Positions 18,258 through 26,918 of a stretch of 64,000 bases of DNA are shown here, piece after piece; within the stretch, counting starts at the first letter, position 1, and every line of letters begins with the position of its first letter. The DNA is from G963676655 sp963676655. GTDB taxonomy: Bacteria > Verrucomicrobiota > Lentisphaeria > Victivallales > Victivallaceae. The DNA lies in assembly GCA_963676655.2 (NCBI GenBank), contig CAXXKX010000005.1, forward strand, positions 692,021-756,020, in the 5' to 3' direction. The notes beneath the pieces are model-generated. The model searched no databases, was not told the DNA's origin, and saw only the letters and a program-made list of their open reading frames with translations. The position numbers and the translations under genes are program-made.

Positions 18258-19298
18258 ATGAGAAAAACAAAAGCACTGCTGGTAGGCTGCGGCAGTATTC
18301 ACCGGTCCTGGCTCGTTGGAATTAAGGATTTTGAAGACGTTGAAATCGTCGGGCTGATGGACATCAACCGGGAATCGGCCGAAAACAGCAAAAAGACCCA
18401 CGACCTGACAAACGCACAAGTATTCACCGATCTGGATGAAGCTCTGGCCACCGTCAAACCCGATGTGGTCTTCGACTGTACTTTGCCGGAAATTCATAAA
18501 CAGGTAATGCTGAAAGCAGCTTCAGCCGGATGTCACATATTAGGTGAAAAGCCGATGGCGGTATCAGTATCCGAAGCGCAGGAAATGATCGAAGCGGCAA
18601 AAGCCAACAATATAACCCATGCGGTCATCCAGAACCGTCGATACATGAACGAAATCGTCGCCTTTCGCGATTTTATCAAAAGCGGCCAGCTTGGAAAACT
18701 GACCACGCTTAACGCTGACTTCTATCTTGGCTGTCACTTCGGCGGCTTTCGCGATGTGATGGAACACGTACTGTTACTGGATATGGCTATCCACAGTTTC
18801 GATCAGGCCCGTTTTATCTCCTGCTGCGATCCGGTCAGCGTCTATTGTCACGAGTGGAATCCGCAAGGTTCATGGTACGAACATGCCGCTTCCGCCATCT
18901 GTATTTTCGAAATGTCCGACGGCGTAGTCTTCACTTATCGCGGCAGCTGGTGCGCAGAAGGCCTGAAAACCTCATGGCAATGCGACTGGCGCGCAATCTG
19001 CACCAACGGCACTGCAAAATGGAACGGCGAACAGGAAATGCAGGCCGAAAAAGTCACGGGCGATGAGGGCTTCATGCGGGAAATGGCATCACTGGAAATT
19101 CCTCCGGTTGAACTGGAATACAAAACCCACAGCGGCAATATCCGGGAATTCCTCGACTGTATTAAAAACGGAACCGCACCGCAGACTGTCGGCACTGACA
19201 ACATCAAATCGCTGGCAATGGTTGAAGCCGCCGTCAAAAGCGCCGAAACCGGACAGAAGGTTGGGATTGAGTGGGGAGTGGGGAATGGTAAGTTATGA
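18258..19298 (+). CDS. Gfo/Idh/MocA-family oxidoreductase
   Basis: NAD(P)-dependent sugar or inositol dehydrogenase-like protein, 346 residues. The N-terminal Rossmann motif is LLVGCGSIHRSW (~7-18). The family lysine motif is GEKPMAVSVSEA near residue 93. The C-terminal alpha/beta domain carries HVLLLDMAIHSFDQARF with a catalytic-type His. AAAAGGAA is upstream. It is followed, after a palindromic element, by a sugar isomerase-like gene; the pair is typical of catabolism of unusual sugars or polyols. The last ~10 residues (IEWGVGNGKL) are encoded by a heptamer repeat tract, so the original C-terminus may have been altered. Confidence 0.88.
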   Translation: MRKTKALLVGCGSIHRSWLVGIKDFEDVEIVGLMDINRESAENSKKTHDLTNAQVFTDLDEALATVKPDVVFDCTLPEIHKQVMLKAASAGCHILGEKPMAVSVSEAQEMIEAAKANNITHAVIQNRRYMNEIVAFRDFIKSGQLGKLTTLNADFYLGCHFGGFRDVMEHVLLLDMAIHSFDQARFISCCDPVSVYCHEWNPQGSWYEHAASAICIFEMSDGVVFTYRGSWCAEGLKTSWQCDWRAICTNGTAKWNGEQEMQAEKVTGDEGFMREMASLEIPPVELEYKTHSGNIREFLDCIKNGTAPQTVGTDNIKSLAMVEAAVKSAETGQKVGIEWGVGNGKL

Positions 19299-19340
19299 GT
19301 GGGGAGTGAGGAGTGAGGAGTTATGTGTGAGGAGTGGGGA
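19265..19340. repeat. Degenerate heptamer tract (GAGTGGG/GAGTGAG)
   Basis: Tandem 7-base units such as GAGTGGG, GAGTGAG and GAGTTAT start inside the last codons of the Gfo/Idh gene and run into the intergenic region. They are the complement-type of the 12112-12203 tract. Confidence 0.8.
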
Positions 19341-19414
19341 GAAACTCAACCGCGAATCGCAAGTTATTCGTGGAAATTATTAATTCGTGAAATTAGCGAA
19401 ATTTGTGCAAAGGA

Positions 19415-19568
19415 GCTGTATAAAAATAAACTTGACAAAATGAGTGAATTATCCCGGAATGATTTGGGGAGTTGCCGATGAGGCGCATAGCCTCAGCTAT
19501 GTAACGAATCGGCAAAACACAAAGCAACCGGGAGAAACGCACAGATGTAAAGGTTATTTTTATACAGC
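19415..19568. mobile_element. Palindromic MITE-like element, 17-bp inverted ends
   Basis: Ends 19415-19431 (GCTGTATAAAAATAAAC) and 19552-19568 are inverted repeats with 16 of 17 matches. Nested inside are TTGCCGAT/ATCGGCAA (19472-19479, 19508-19515) and a central CATAGC-CTCA-GCTATG (19486-19501). No coding content. It lies between two genes that otherwise look like one operon. Confidence 0.65.
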
Positions 19569-19591
19569 ACCTAATAAAAAGGAAAAAGAAA

Positions 19592-20500
19592 ATGTCACAT
19601 GATCTGAGTAAAGAAACAATCCGCATCGGCACTCTGGTATCAGCCGGAAAAGTAGACGCGGCCTCGTACATCAAGCAAATCCTGCCGCACGGCTTTGAAA
19701 GCTTTTCCCTGACCTACTGGCAGACGTTCAACGGAAAATGTCCGAAACAAGTAGCGAAAGACGTCAACAAAGTTCTGGAAAACGAACAGGCGATCATCAG
19801 CTCCGTATCAATGTTCGGCAATCCGCTGGAGTACGATGAAGCCGCCGAAGAAACCCGCAAAGGCTGGGAAGCGCTGATTGACTGCGCCGAGCTCTACGGC
19901 ACCAATCTCGTAACCGGCTTTACCGGACGGCTGCGCGGCAAACCGATCGATGAAAACATTGAACGATTCAAAGAAGTTTGGACTCCGCTGGCCGAACGCG
20001 CCGCCGCCAAAGGCGTCAAGATCGCTTTTGAGAACTGCGACATGGGCGGCACCTGGGCCTCAGGCGACTGGAACATCGCCCATAATCCAACCGCGTGGGA
20101 ACTGATTTTTGCAGCCGTCCCCGCCGAAAACATGGGACTGCAGTGGGAACCGTGTCACCAGATGGTCAGCCTGATCGATCCGATGCCGCAACTGCGCGAA
20201 TGGGTCGGCAAGATTTTCCATGTCCACGGCAAGGACGCGACAATTCATTGGGATGTGGTTAAAAAGTACGGCGTTCACGGCCCGAATAAATTCGCGTTTC
20301 ACCGTACGCCGGGTTTCGGCGACAGCAATTGGACCGACATTATATCAGATCTGCGCATCGGTGGATTCAAAGGCTCGATTGACATCGAGGGCTGGCATGA
20401 CCCTATCTATCGTGGCGATCTGGAAATGACCGGACAGGTTTACGGTCTTAACTACCTTAAACAGTGCCGCGGCGGCTTCTTCGCCGAAAACCCGGTCTGA
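19592..20500 (+). CDS. Sugar phosphate isomerase/epimerase-like TIM-barrel protein
   Basis: 302-residue member of the xylose-isomerase-like/AP endonuclease 2 superfamily. Metal-ligand candidates appear in the expected order: GVKIAFENCDMGG (Glu), GLQWEPCHQM (Glu/His), IFHVHGKDA (His, Asp) and SIDIEGWHDP (Glu). It is predicted soluble, and probably isomerises, epimerises or dehydrates a sugar handled by the upstream Gfo/Idh oxidoreductase. AAAAAGGAAAAAG precedes the ATG. The 3' end abuts the convergent AraC gene with no gap (20500/20501), leaving no room for a terminator. Confidence 0.85.
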   Translation: MSHDLSKETIRIGTLVSAGKVDAASYIKQILPHGFESFSLTYWQTFNGKCPKQVAKDVNKVLENEQAIISSVSMFGNPLEYDEAAEETRKGWEALIDCAELYGTNLVTGFTGRLRGKPIDENIERFKEVWTPLAERAAAKGVKIAFENCDMGGTWASGDWNIAHNPTAWELIFAAVPAENMGLQWEPCHQMVSLIDPMPQLREWVGKIFHVHGKDATIHWDVVKKYGVHGPNKFAFHRTPGFGDSNWTDIISDLRIGGFKGSIDIEGWHDPIYRGDLEMTGQVYGLNYLKQCRGGFFAENPV

Positions 20501-21355
20501 TCAGTGGCGGAACTGGTTCGGAGGCGAGCCGAAATAATCGCCGAACCTCCGGACAAAATAACTGACGCTTTTAAACCCGGTCCGGTCACTGATCTCTTTA
20601 ACCAGCAGATCGCTGAACTGGACCAGTTCCATCGCCTTATCGAGCCTGATCCGGGTCAGGTAATCGGTAAAGTTGGTTTTCAGTTCCTTCCCCAGCAGCG
20701 CGGTCAGATAACTTTCACTTAGTTTCAGGTGCAAACTGACATCGGAACGTTTAAGGTCGCGATGGTAATTGGCCCGGATATACTCTTCAAATTCAACCAG
20801 CTTACTGTTTTGTTCCGAAGCATTTTGACCGAATTCAGCTTTCAGAAGCACAAAAATTTCAAGCATCCTGGCTTTCATGACCAGCTGACTGCCGGAACCT
20901 TTCTGTTCTCGATAGATCTGGCGGATCAGCATACCAAGTTGACTTCCGCTCTCTTTTGAAATCATCATAACGAACGGCAATTCCGACAACCCGGCAAAGC
21001 GGACCAATTCATCCGCGTATAGCACAAATTCATCGCCCTTCTCTGAAACGCTGGTATTCCCCATCCGCAACTTTTCATCGGCAACGATCCAGCCGGAAAA
21101 ATTAACCGTTCCCAGAGTAAGAAAACCGCCGGAATTACTTCTAAACTCGTGCCGCTGACCCGGACCGTACATAAACAGCATTCCCGGTTCAAGATTATAA
21201 TACCGCCCCTCCACTTCAGCCGTACCGGAGCCGTCGTAAACGTAAAGCAGTTGGTACGCGTAATTACAGCGCGGCCCGAATTTTACATTATCCGAGGAAA
21301 AATAGTTGGAGCCGCGGATTACCGGGTTCAATTCCAATTCTGATATTTCTCGCAT
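20501..21355 (-). CDS. AraC-family transcriptional regulator
   Basis: 284 residues: an N-terminal cupin-like sensor (~20-130; YQLLYVYDGSGTAEVEGRYY, LEPGMLFMYGPGQRHEF) and a C-terminal AraC domain (~190-284; SLHLKLSESYLTALLGKEL and EISDRTGFKSVSYFVRRF). It is divergent from the sulfatase at 21468 with a 112-base AT-rich gap, so it is the likely activator of that sulfatase. The ATG has only a weak AAGAC upstream. Third AraC gene in 5 kb, each paired with a metabolic gene. Confidence 0.9.
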   Translation of the reverse strand: MREISELELNPVIRGSNYFSSDNVKFGPRCNYAYQLLYVYDGSGTAEVEGRYYNLEPGMLFMYGPGQRHEFRSNSGGFLTLGTVNFSGWIVADEKLRMGNTSVSEKGDEFVLYADELVRFAGLSELPFVMMISKESGSQLGMLIRQIYREQKGSGSQLVMKARMLEIFVLLKAEFGQNASEQNSKLVEFEEYIRANYHRDLKRSDVSLHLKLSESYLTALLGKELKTNFTDYLTRIRLDKAMELVQFSDLLVKEISDRTGFKSVSYFVRRFGDYFGSPPNQFRH

Positions 21356-21467
21356 AATAAAGTCTTAAAATTATATTATTAATTCGATTATTATATTTAT
21401 TTAAGATAAAATAACTCTATATTAATAAAAAATCAATAGTCTCAAAATTAAACAATGAGGTAATATC

Positions 21468-22949
21468 ATGGAAACCCGTCCCAACATTCTGCTGCTCTTC
21501 ACCGATATGCAGCGCTTCGACACCATTCACGCTCTCGGCAATCCGGTTATCAAAACCCCCAACCTTGACCGTCTCGTCCGGGAAGGCACCAGTTTTACTT
21601 CAGCCTATTCCCCCTCCCCGGTCTGTGTGCCGGCCAGGTGGTGCATGCATTACGGCCAGTACACCCGGAAATCCGGACTTTACAAGAACGGCAGAATGCC
21701 GGACGATAACGGCCGTTCCCTGCCCGCACTCCTCAGCGGCTCGGGATATAAAACCAAAGCAATCGGCAAGTGCCACTTCACACCGGAAAGAAACGCTCTA
21801 CGCGGGTTCGACTCCAGACTGACCCAGGAGGAAGGCTATTCCGACCCGGACGTAGACGATTACTGCAAATGGTTAAGTGACAACGGCTATGATTTTGACG
21901 AACCGCACGGCACCCGGGGCGAAATGTACTATATTCCGCAGATTTCCCTGCATTCGGAGAAAGATCATCCGACCCAATGGATCGGCGATAACTCGGCAGA
22001 ATTCATCCGCGACAACTCCGGCAAAGGTGAACCGTGGTTTCTCTTTTCGAGTTTTATCCATCCGCATCCACCCTGCGCGCCGCCGAAACCGTGGCACAAG
22101 CTTTATCGCGCCCCGCTGATGCCGCTGCCGAAAGTCGCCGATAACCCGGAAAACCTCTATACCTGGATCAACCGTCATCAGAACCGGTACAAATATCGCG
22201 ACAATGGCATCGACAATAACCTGATGCGTAACCTGAAAGCCTATTACTACGCGACAATTTCTTTTGTTGACTTCCAGATCGGGCGTATCCTCGACGCGCT
22301 TGATAAAACCGGAGAACTGGACAACACCTTGATAATCTTCACCTCGGACCACGGCGAATTTCTCGGCGACAATAACTGTTTCGGCAAACGCAGCATGCAT
22401 GACCCGGCCTCACGCGTTCCAATGATTGTACGCGGCCCCGGTTTCAGACCCGGAGAAATCTGCGAATCCCCGGTCAACCTGGTCGATATTATGCCGACCG
22501 CCGCCGCGGCCTGCGGGCTGGAGGCAGCTGACACCGACGGCGTAGACCTGGCGACGGTTGCCGATGGCAGTTGTGACCGTAAATATGTATTCTCCCAGTT
22601 CGGCAGCGCGGAAGACGGTATTTACATGATAGTCAGCCGCGAGTGGAAATATTTCTACTCCGCCGGTGATCGCCGGGAATATCTTTTTGACCGGATCAAC
22701 GACCCGGACGAAACCCGCAACAAAGCCGGTCTGTTTATGTTGAATGATGTAAAAAACAGCTTAAAGCAGGCTTTACTGGAATATCTCAAACAGGAAAATG
22801 CGACCGAAGCTTTTATAGAAACCGAAACAGGACTGGATTGGCGCGAATATCCGCATCTTGACATGTCATATCTGGAAGACCCGGACAACGGCCTTCTGAT
22901 TCAGGATCATGACGCATATGTTCTTGACCGCCCTGGATATACGGACTGA
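21468..22949 (+). CDS. Sulfatase, formylglycine-dependent
   Basis: 493-residue sulfatase. The start motif PNILLLFTDMQRFDT resembles the (D)QQR subgroup (choline-sulfatase/N-sulfoglucosamine-sulfohydrolase-like) more than the DDMG subgroup at 14793. The maturation motif is C-V-P-A-R (Cys53 to Arg57). IIFTSDHGEFLGDNN supplies the metal Asp/His. No signal peptide, so it is predicted to act in the cytoplasm on imported sulfated sugars. GAGG lies upstream of the ATG. The two sulfatases probably remove sulfates at different positions; that is inference from their divergence. Confidence 0.92.
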   Translation: METRPNILLLFTDMQRFDTIHALGNPVIKTPNLDRLVREGTSFTSAYSPSPVCVPARWCMHYGQYTRKSGLYKNGRMPDDNGRSLPALLSGSGYKTKAIGKCHFTPERNALRGFDSRLTQEEGYSDPDVDDYCKWLSDNGYDFDEPHGTRGEMYYIPQISLHSEKDHPTQWIGDNSAEFIRDNSGKGEPWFLFSSFIHPHPPCAPPKPWHKLYRAPLMPLPKVADNPENLYTWINRHQNRYKYRDNGIDNNLMRNLKAYYYATISFVDFQIGRILDALDKTGELDNTLIIFTSDHGEFLGDNNCFGKRSMHDPASRVPMIVRGPGFRPGEICESPVNLVDIMPTAAAACGLEAADTDGVDLATVADGSCDRKYVFSQFGSAEDGIYMIVSREWKYFYSAGDRREYLFDRINDPDETRNKAGLFMLNDVKNSLKQALLEYLKQENATEAFIETETGLDWREYPHLDMSYLEDPDNGLLIQDHDAYVLDRPGYTD

Positions 22950-23058
22950 GTAAAAGGTTGAAAGTTGAAGGTTGAAGGTTGAAATAATCGCCGGTCGACA
23001 GGGGTATGCACCCCCGTTAAAAAACCCGGCTCCCACGGTGTTTAAACCATTCGATGCA
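22950..23058. other. Convergent intergenic spacer with GTTGAAG repeats
   Basis: Between two convergent genes. It contains a tandem heptamer tract (GGTTGAAAGTTGAAGGTTGA type, ~22955-22984) and a weak GGGGT/ACCCC hairpin at 23001-23014, too short to call a terminator. Confidence 0.55.
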
Positions 23059-23598
23059 TTATTTCAAAATATGATCCACGGCTTCGACAATTGATAAAGC
23101 GGTTGCCAGTCCGGTTTTACAGGCTACATCTTCGTACTCTTTACCGTGGCCGGTCATGACCAGGACGGAACCGGCACAGCCGGCGGCTTCCGCCGCGCCG
23201 ATGTCGCTCATTTTATCACCGATCATATACGAAATTGAACAATCGATATCAAGGTCTTCAGCAGCTTGCAGCAGCATACCGGGAGCCGGTTTCCGGCAAT
23301 CACATTCTCCGGAATGATCGGGATGGTGCGGACACAGGTAGATACCGTCGATCCTGACGCCGTTCTCCGCCAGGAGTTCCCGGATACGATCATTCACCAG
23401 GATCGCGTCGGATTCCTCATAGTAACCACGGGCGATTCCGGCCTGATTGGTCGTAACCACGATCAGGAAACCGGCATCGCAAAGGCGTTTTATCGCGGCT
23501 GCCGCACCGGGAATAAGTCTGATCTTCTCAGGGTCGGAGAGATAATGCTCCTCTTCGATGATCACCCCGTCCCGATCCAGAAATACCGCTTTATTCAT
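23059..23598 (-). CDS. gmhB: D,D-heptose 1,7-bisphosphate phosphatase-like HAD enzyme
   Basis: 179-residue HAD-superfamily histidinol-phosphatase/GmhB-type protein. Motif I is FLDRDGVI with both Asp residues. TTNQAGIARG is motif II. The zinc-binding cysteine loop CPHHPDHSGECDCRKP is intact, and GDKMSDIGAA is motif III/IV. In the family it removes the C1 or C7 phosphate of heptose bisphosphate for LPS core or S-layer sugar synthesis. It is 27 bases downstream of the URO-D-like gene, suggesting co-transcription. The ATG at 23598 is preferred; a TTG two codons earlier is in frame. Confidence 0.87.
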   Translation of the reverse strand: MNKAVFLDRDGVIIEEEHYLSDPEKIRLIPGAAAAIKRLCDAGFLIVVTTNQAGIARGYYEESDAILVNDRIRELLAENGVRIDGIYLCPHHPDHSGECDCRKPAPGMLLQAAEDLDIDCSISYMIGDKMSDIGAAEAAGCAGSVLVMTGHGKEYEDVACKTGLATALSIVEAVDHILK

Positions 23599-23625
23599 AT
23601 TCAATAAATTCTTTCAAGTATATAT

Positions 23626-24714
23626 TCAACCTCGAGCCAGAATCGTATTGATCATGGCCTTGTACTGCGGGAAACACACGTCGCCCTTGCCGGGACGCCT
23701 CGGCGACTCCGTCGGCGAAATGATCAAGCCCTTGCGGTCCTTGAAGATGGCTTTTACCAATTGCCGGGTCTCTTCTTTGATGTCTTTGGCTGACGCATCG
23801 TACATCCGGTCAATCAGGATATTGCCCTCAAGACAGGTCTTGCCGCGAATAATCGACTTAACGTCTTTCAACCAGAAATCATCCGTCTGCAGGGCTTCAA
23901 GAGGATGCAAAACATCCACACCAAGATCGACAAAGCATTGCAGTATCTCTTTATTCAAAACGTGCGCTTTAACATTGATCCGGGAATCGCCTTCATGAAT
24001 AAGGTCGATTACCGGTTGGTCAAACCGGGCGACAAAATCCTGAAAGCCTTCCGGCTCATGCAGCAGCGGCACCAGTTCTTCAGCTTCAATCATCGACAAA
24101 CACGGCCCGACCTCTTCTTTATTGAAAAATTTCATCAGTTCCAGCAACTCTTTCATGCGGCGTTCGCACAAGGCATAGAGGACATCGCGGTTGCTTGCCG
24201 CCAGTGAAGTGAAGTTTTCCGGCCCGCACAAAGCCGCGACATGAGCGGATGGACTGTAGCCCAGCTCCACATCAAGAACTCCGGCATCGCCCAGAAACAT
24301 GTTCGCTTCAAAAAACGACAGGCTTTCACCAGTAAATTCCAACGGCGGCAGCGATAAATACATCTCCGCGTCTTCCGCGCTCTTGATTAGATATTCCTCC
24401 ATCTGCCTCGGCTGTCCGTTGAGGCCGACAAAAAAGGAATGACGCAGTTTTCCGGCCGGAGTCTTGAGGAAATCCACCCGCCGGTTAAATTCATCCGAAT
24501 GTTTGGCCTCATGAGCGCTGAATCCGGGCATATTGGTACAATATTGGGCAGCCGGCCAGCTCTTTTTCTGGACGGTTTTTTCCTGAATATATTGCTTCAG
24601 ACGGTCATAAGACGCATCCTCTACGGGAAAATCACTCGGACAACAGACTGCGGGCCGGTCCAGATCCTGATGATAATAACAACGAATCAAACGTTCTCTT
24701 CTGGTCAAATTCAT
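23626..24714 (-). CDS. Uroporphyrinogen decarboxylase-like (URO-D superfamily) protein
   Basis: 362 residues with the URO-D/methyltransferase TIM-barrel pattern. It starts LTRRERLIRCYYHQDLDRPA, as many URO-D-like proteins do (the usual xxxRERxxAxxxxxxxDRxP), and ends with LIISPTESPRRPGKGDV, the common closing segment. True HemE signature residues are not apparent, and PVC and Clostridial genomes carry many such paralogues of unknown function, some linked to methyl transfer. No other haem genes are near. AGGA lies upstream of the ATG. Role in this context is unknown. Confidence 0.75.
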   Translation of the reverse strand: MNLTRRERLIRCYYHQDLDRPAVCCPSDFPVEDASYDRLKQYIQEKTVQKKSWPAAQYCTNMPGFSAHEAKHSDEFNRRVDFLKTPAGKLRHSFFVGLNGQPRQMEEYLIKSAEDAEMYLSLPPLEFTGESLSFFEANMFLGDAGVLDVELGYSPSAHVAALCGPENFTSLAASNRDVLYALCERRMKELLELMKFFNKEEVGPCLSMIEAEELVPLLHEPEGFQDFVARFDQPVIDLIHEGDSRINVKAHVLNKEILQCFVDLGVDVLHPLEALQTDDFWLKDVKSIIRGKTCLEGNILIDRMYDASAKDIKEETRQLVKAIFKDRKGLIISPTESPRRPGKGDVCFPQYKAMINTILARG

Positions 24715-25007
24715 AGTAAAATCCTGCGTATTTTATATTAGTAAATAAATTTCCTTACTATACCATCAGTCAAATCCAATGCAAACAAGATTAACCGGAA
24801 AAAAAATCAAGAAAACCGGATTCATTGTGTCGATTTCATCAAAATTAAGAAATCATATAAAATCTAATTGATAAACCACGGACAACACGAAAAATCACTG
24901 AAGTTAAATTCTTTGCAAAAAAGGAGTTTTTAGTATTAAGCGCGGATAGCGTGGAAAATTAAATTGAGAAACAGGGGCATTTGACCAGTGGCTGGCATTT
25001 GACCTTA
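24715..25007. other. Intergenic spacer
   Basis: AT-rich with no gene seen. A direct repeat GGCATTTGACC occurs twice close to the 3' end of the downstream lipoprotein gene (about 24976 and 24993). Confidence 0.4.
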
Positions 25008-26279
25008 TTAATTATTCTGTTTGATCATGCCGGTTATATATTTTCTGAAATTAATGTAATTCGCATCATAATAGAAGCCTGTTACAAATGATCGTCTGTC
25101 CTTCTCCAGGAATTCCGGCAATGGCAATTTTCTTATTCGATAAAAACTATAATCTGTGCCCACTGGTTTGCTTTTTTGAGTTTCGTATTCAGGAAAATTC
25201 GCCGCAATACATAATTTTTCAGTTTTTTTGTGTTTTCTAAGAAATATGTAACATCGACAAATAACAAACTTTTCAAGAAGATCGTTGTTCTCATAAGGAA
25301 TATAGGTTGATATAGAAATTTTTTTATTTTCATTCAGTATCAGGAAGCAAACATTGCTGTCAGTCTTGGATTTAACAAGCCTTCCCCTTATCTCCACATA
25401 TGTCCCTAAATATGGAATTAATTCCGACACATCGCTGATCTTTCGGTTTGCCACGCTGAATTGTTCAGAGCTCTGAGAATTTGCTTTTTGCTTTAAAACC
25501 TGTTTGGGGCTTTTTAGGTTATTGTATATAAACTTGGCATATGATTCATAACTAACATCTCTAGACAATCCCAGAAATATTAAATTGAATTTTTTGATTG
25601 CACTTTTTGTCGGGGTTGACTCTCTGATACAATCAGGTTTATTTTTGCCTACCTCAATATTATCATAAACTTTTTTAACCTCAACATCTCTCAAATCCAA
25701 CCATCCATTCTGCTGATAACCACTTTTCTTTCCCCATGTCTTATCTACAGTCGCACGAGAAAGATAATTAAAACACAATCTGCCTTTTATAATTAGAAAT
25801 GGACTTTCCAGATAACTTTTATTTTCTTTGAGAGACCCCCCGTGAGATTCAAGTAGAATTTGACTTATTCCCTTTAACATCAGATTAGTTTTACCGTTTA
25901 TTGCAAAGCCTTCGGCATTTTTGACTGTTTTGATGATTTTTGCCCGACCATAGATTTCAACATTTTTTCCTATAAACGGAGCTAGCTGCCATAAATGCTC
26001 TACTTCGTGTACATGCGTTATTTTCCCTGCCATCAACTTATCAAATGCGATATATAATTTTTCCTGTTTACAATCAGTGTTGACATTACCCAAATCATCT
26101 TCATCAACAACAACTTGTGGCTTCATACCACCTATATTTTTAAAAACAAGATGTGCATCTGAAAGAAAACACCCGGTTAATCCTGACAATAAAAGAAACA
26201 TGGTTACGCTATATAAGATTATTTTCTTAACATTCATGATTCTATTCATCCTGGCTGATTTACCGAAACCACATTTCAT
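25008..26279 (-). CDS. Hypothetical lipoprotein with an internal duplication
   Basis: 423 residues. The start at 26279 overlaps the upstream stop codon in an ATGA arrangement; an internal ATG at 26237 (MNVKK) would give a shorter signal peptide. A lipoprotein signal ends in LSGLTGC. Two similar blocks, LAPFIGKNVEIYGRAKII and LIPYLGTYVEIRGRLVKS, are each followed by beta strands, suggesting two OB-fold-like domains. No known family is recognised. It is AT-richer than the flanking loci. Third gene of a translationally linked trio encoding envelope proteins; function unknown. Confidence 0.7.
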   Translation of the reverse strand: MKCGFGKSARMNRIMNVKKIILYSVTMFLLLSGLTGCFLSDAHLVFKNIGGMKPQVVVDEDDLGNVNTDCKQEKLYIAFDKLMAGKITHVHEVEHLWQLAPFIGKNVEIYGRAKIIKTVKNAEGFAINGKTNLMLKGISQILLESHGGSLKENKSYLESPFLIIKGRLCFNYLSRATVDKTWGKKSGYQQNGWLDLRDVEVKKVYDNIEVGKNKPDCIRESTPTKSAIKKFNLIFLGLSRDVSYESYAKFIYNNLKSPKQVLKQKANSQSSEQFSVANRKISDVSELIPYLGTYVEIRGRLVKSKTDSNVCFLILNENKKISISTYIPYENNDLLEKFVICRCYIFLRKHKKTEKLCIAANFPEYETQKSKPVGTDYSFYRIRKLPLPEFLEKDRRSFVTGFYYDANYINFRKYITGMIKQNN

Positions 26280-26911
26280 TCAGATTTAAATTTTCCGCTT
26301 TTTTCAATATCATCATCCAATTCCTCATTTTCCATTTCAGATTGCTCCGGGAAAAAATCAGATTGATCTGCATAAATTTTTGCTGGTCTTTTGTTTGGGC
26401 CTTTATTTGATGGTTTTGAATCAAGATTTACCACCGGGGATATTCCCTCAGGTTGACTCTTGTAATAAGCATACAGGGATAAATAGATTATTATTGCGAT
26501 AAAAAATACTATTACGCAATAGCAACCAATTTTGTCGTGATCGGCTTCTTTGAATTTCCTTAAAAAAGTGACAGACTCAATTAACTCATCGATGTCAGCA
26601 TACATTTTATTTGCAGACTGCCTGAAAAAAAGCCAAAATAAACCATAGATAACAACATAAAACGAGAATACTGAATAAGTTATCACTTCAAACCGCGTTA
26701 AATTTACAAAGACGCTTTGGGATACGGCGGTATATGAATTATTTGAACGCAACAAATAAACGCCTTTTGAAGATATTTTACCACCAAACAAAGCGGTACC
26801 GCCAAAATTCATATTCAATATAGCGCATGTAATAAAGCATAATAATACGATAAAAGGAGCAAACAGATTGAAGTAAGCAAAAATTTTTCTGCACATACAC
26901 TTTTTTTTCAT
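26276..26911 (-). CDS. Hypothetical membrane protein
   Basis: 211 residues from the ATG at 26911 (a GTG 11 codons upstream is in frame but lacks a ribosome site). Three membrane segments are visible: FAPFIVLLCFITCAIL near the start, ITYSVFSFYVVIYGLFWLFF in the middle, and CYCVIVFFIAIIIYLSLYAY. A charged cytoplasmic or periplasmic tail rich in Asp/Glu/Lys (~150-211) follows. No family recognised. It starts 7 bases after the upstream gene's stop and ends overlapping the next gene's start, so the three genes form one tight operon. Confidence 0.65.
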   Translation of the reverse strand: MKKKCMCRKIFAYFNLFAPFIVLLCFITCAILNMNFGGTALFGGKISSKGVYLLRSNNSYTAVSQSVFVNLTRFEVITYSVFSFYVVIYGLFWLFFRQSANKMYADIDELIESVTFLRKFKEADHDKIGCYCVIVFFIAIIIYLSLYAYYKSQPEGISPVVNLDSKPSNKGPNKRPAKIYADQSDFFPEQSEMENEELDDDIEKSGKFKSE

Positions 26912-26918
26912 AAAAACT

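Noticed and set aside
19393..19674. 93-residue minus-strand open frame
   Set aside because: Lies across the palindromic element at 19415-19568; no start signal and antisense to the isomerase gene.
23001..23014. Terminator between the sulfatase and gmhB-like genes
   Set aside because: Only a 5-bp stem (GGGGT/ACCCC) and no proper U-tract on either strand.
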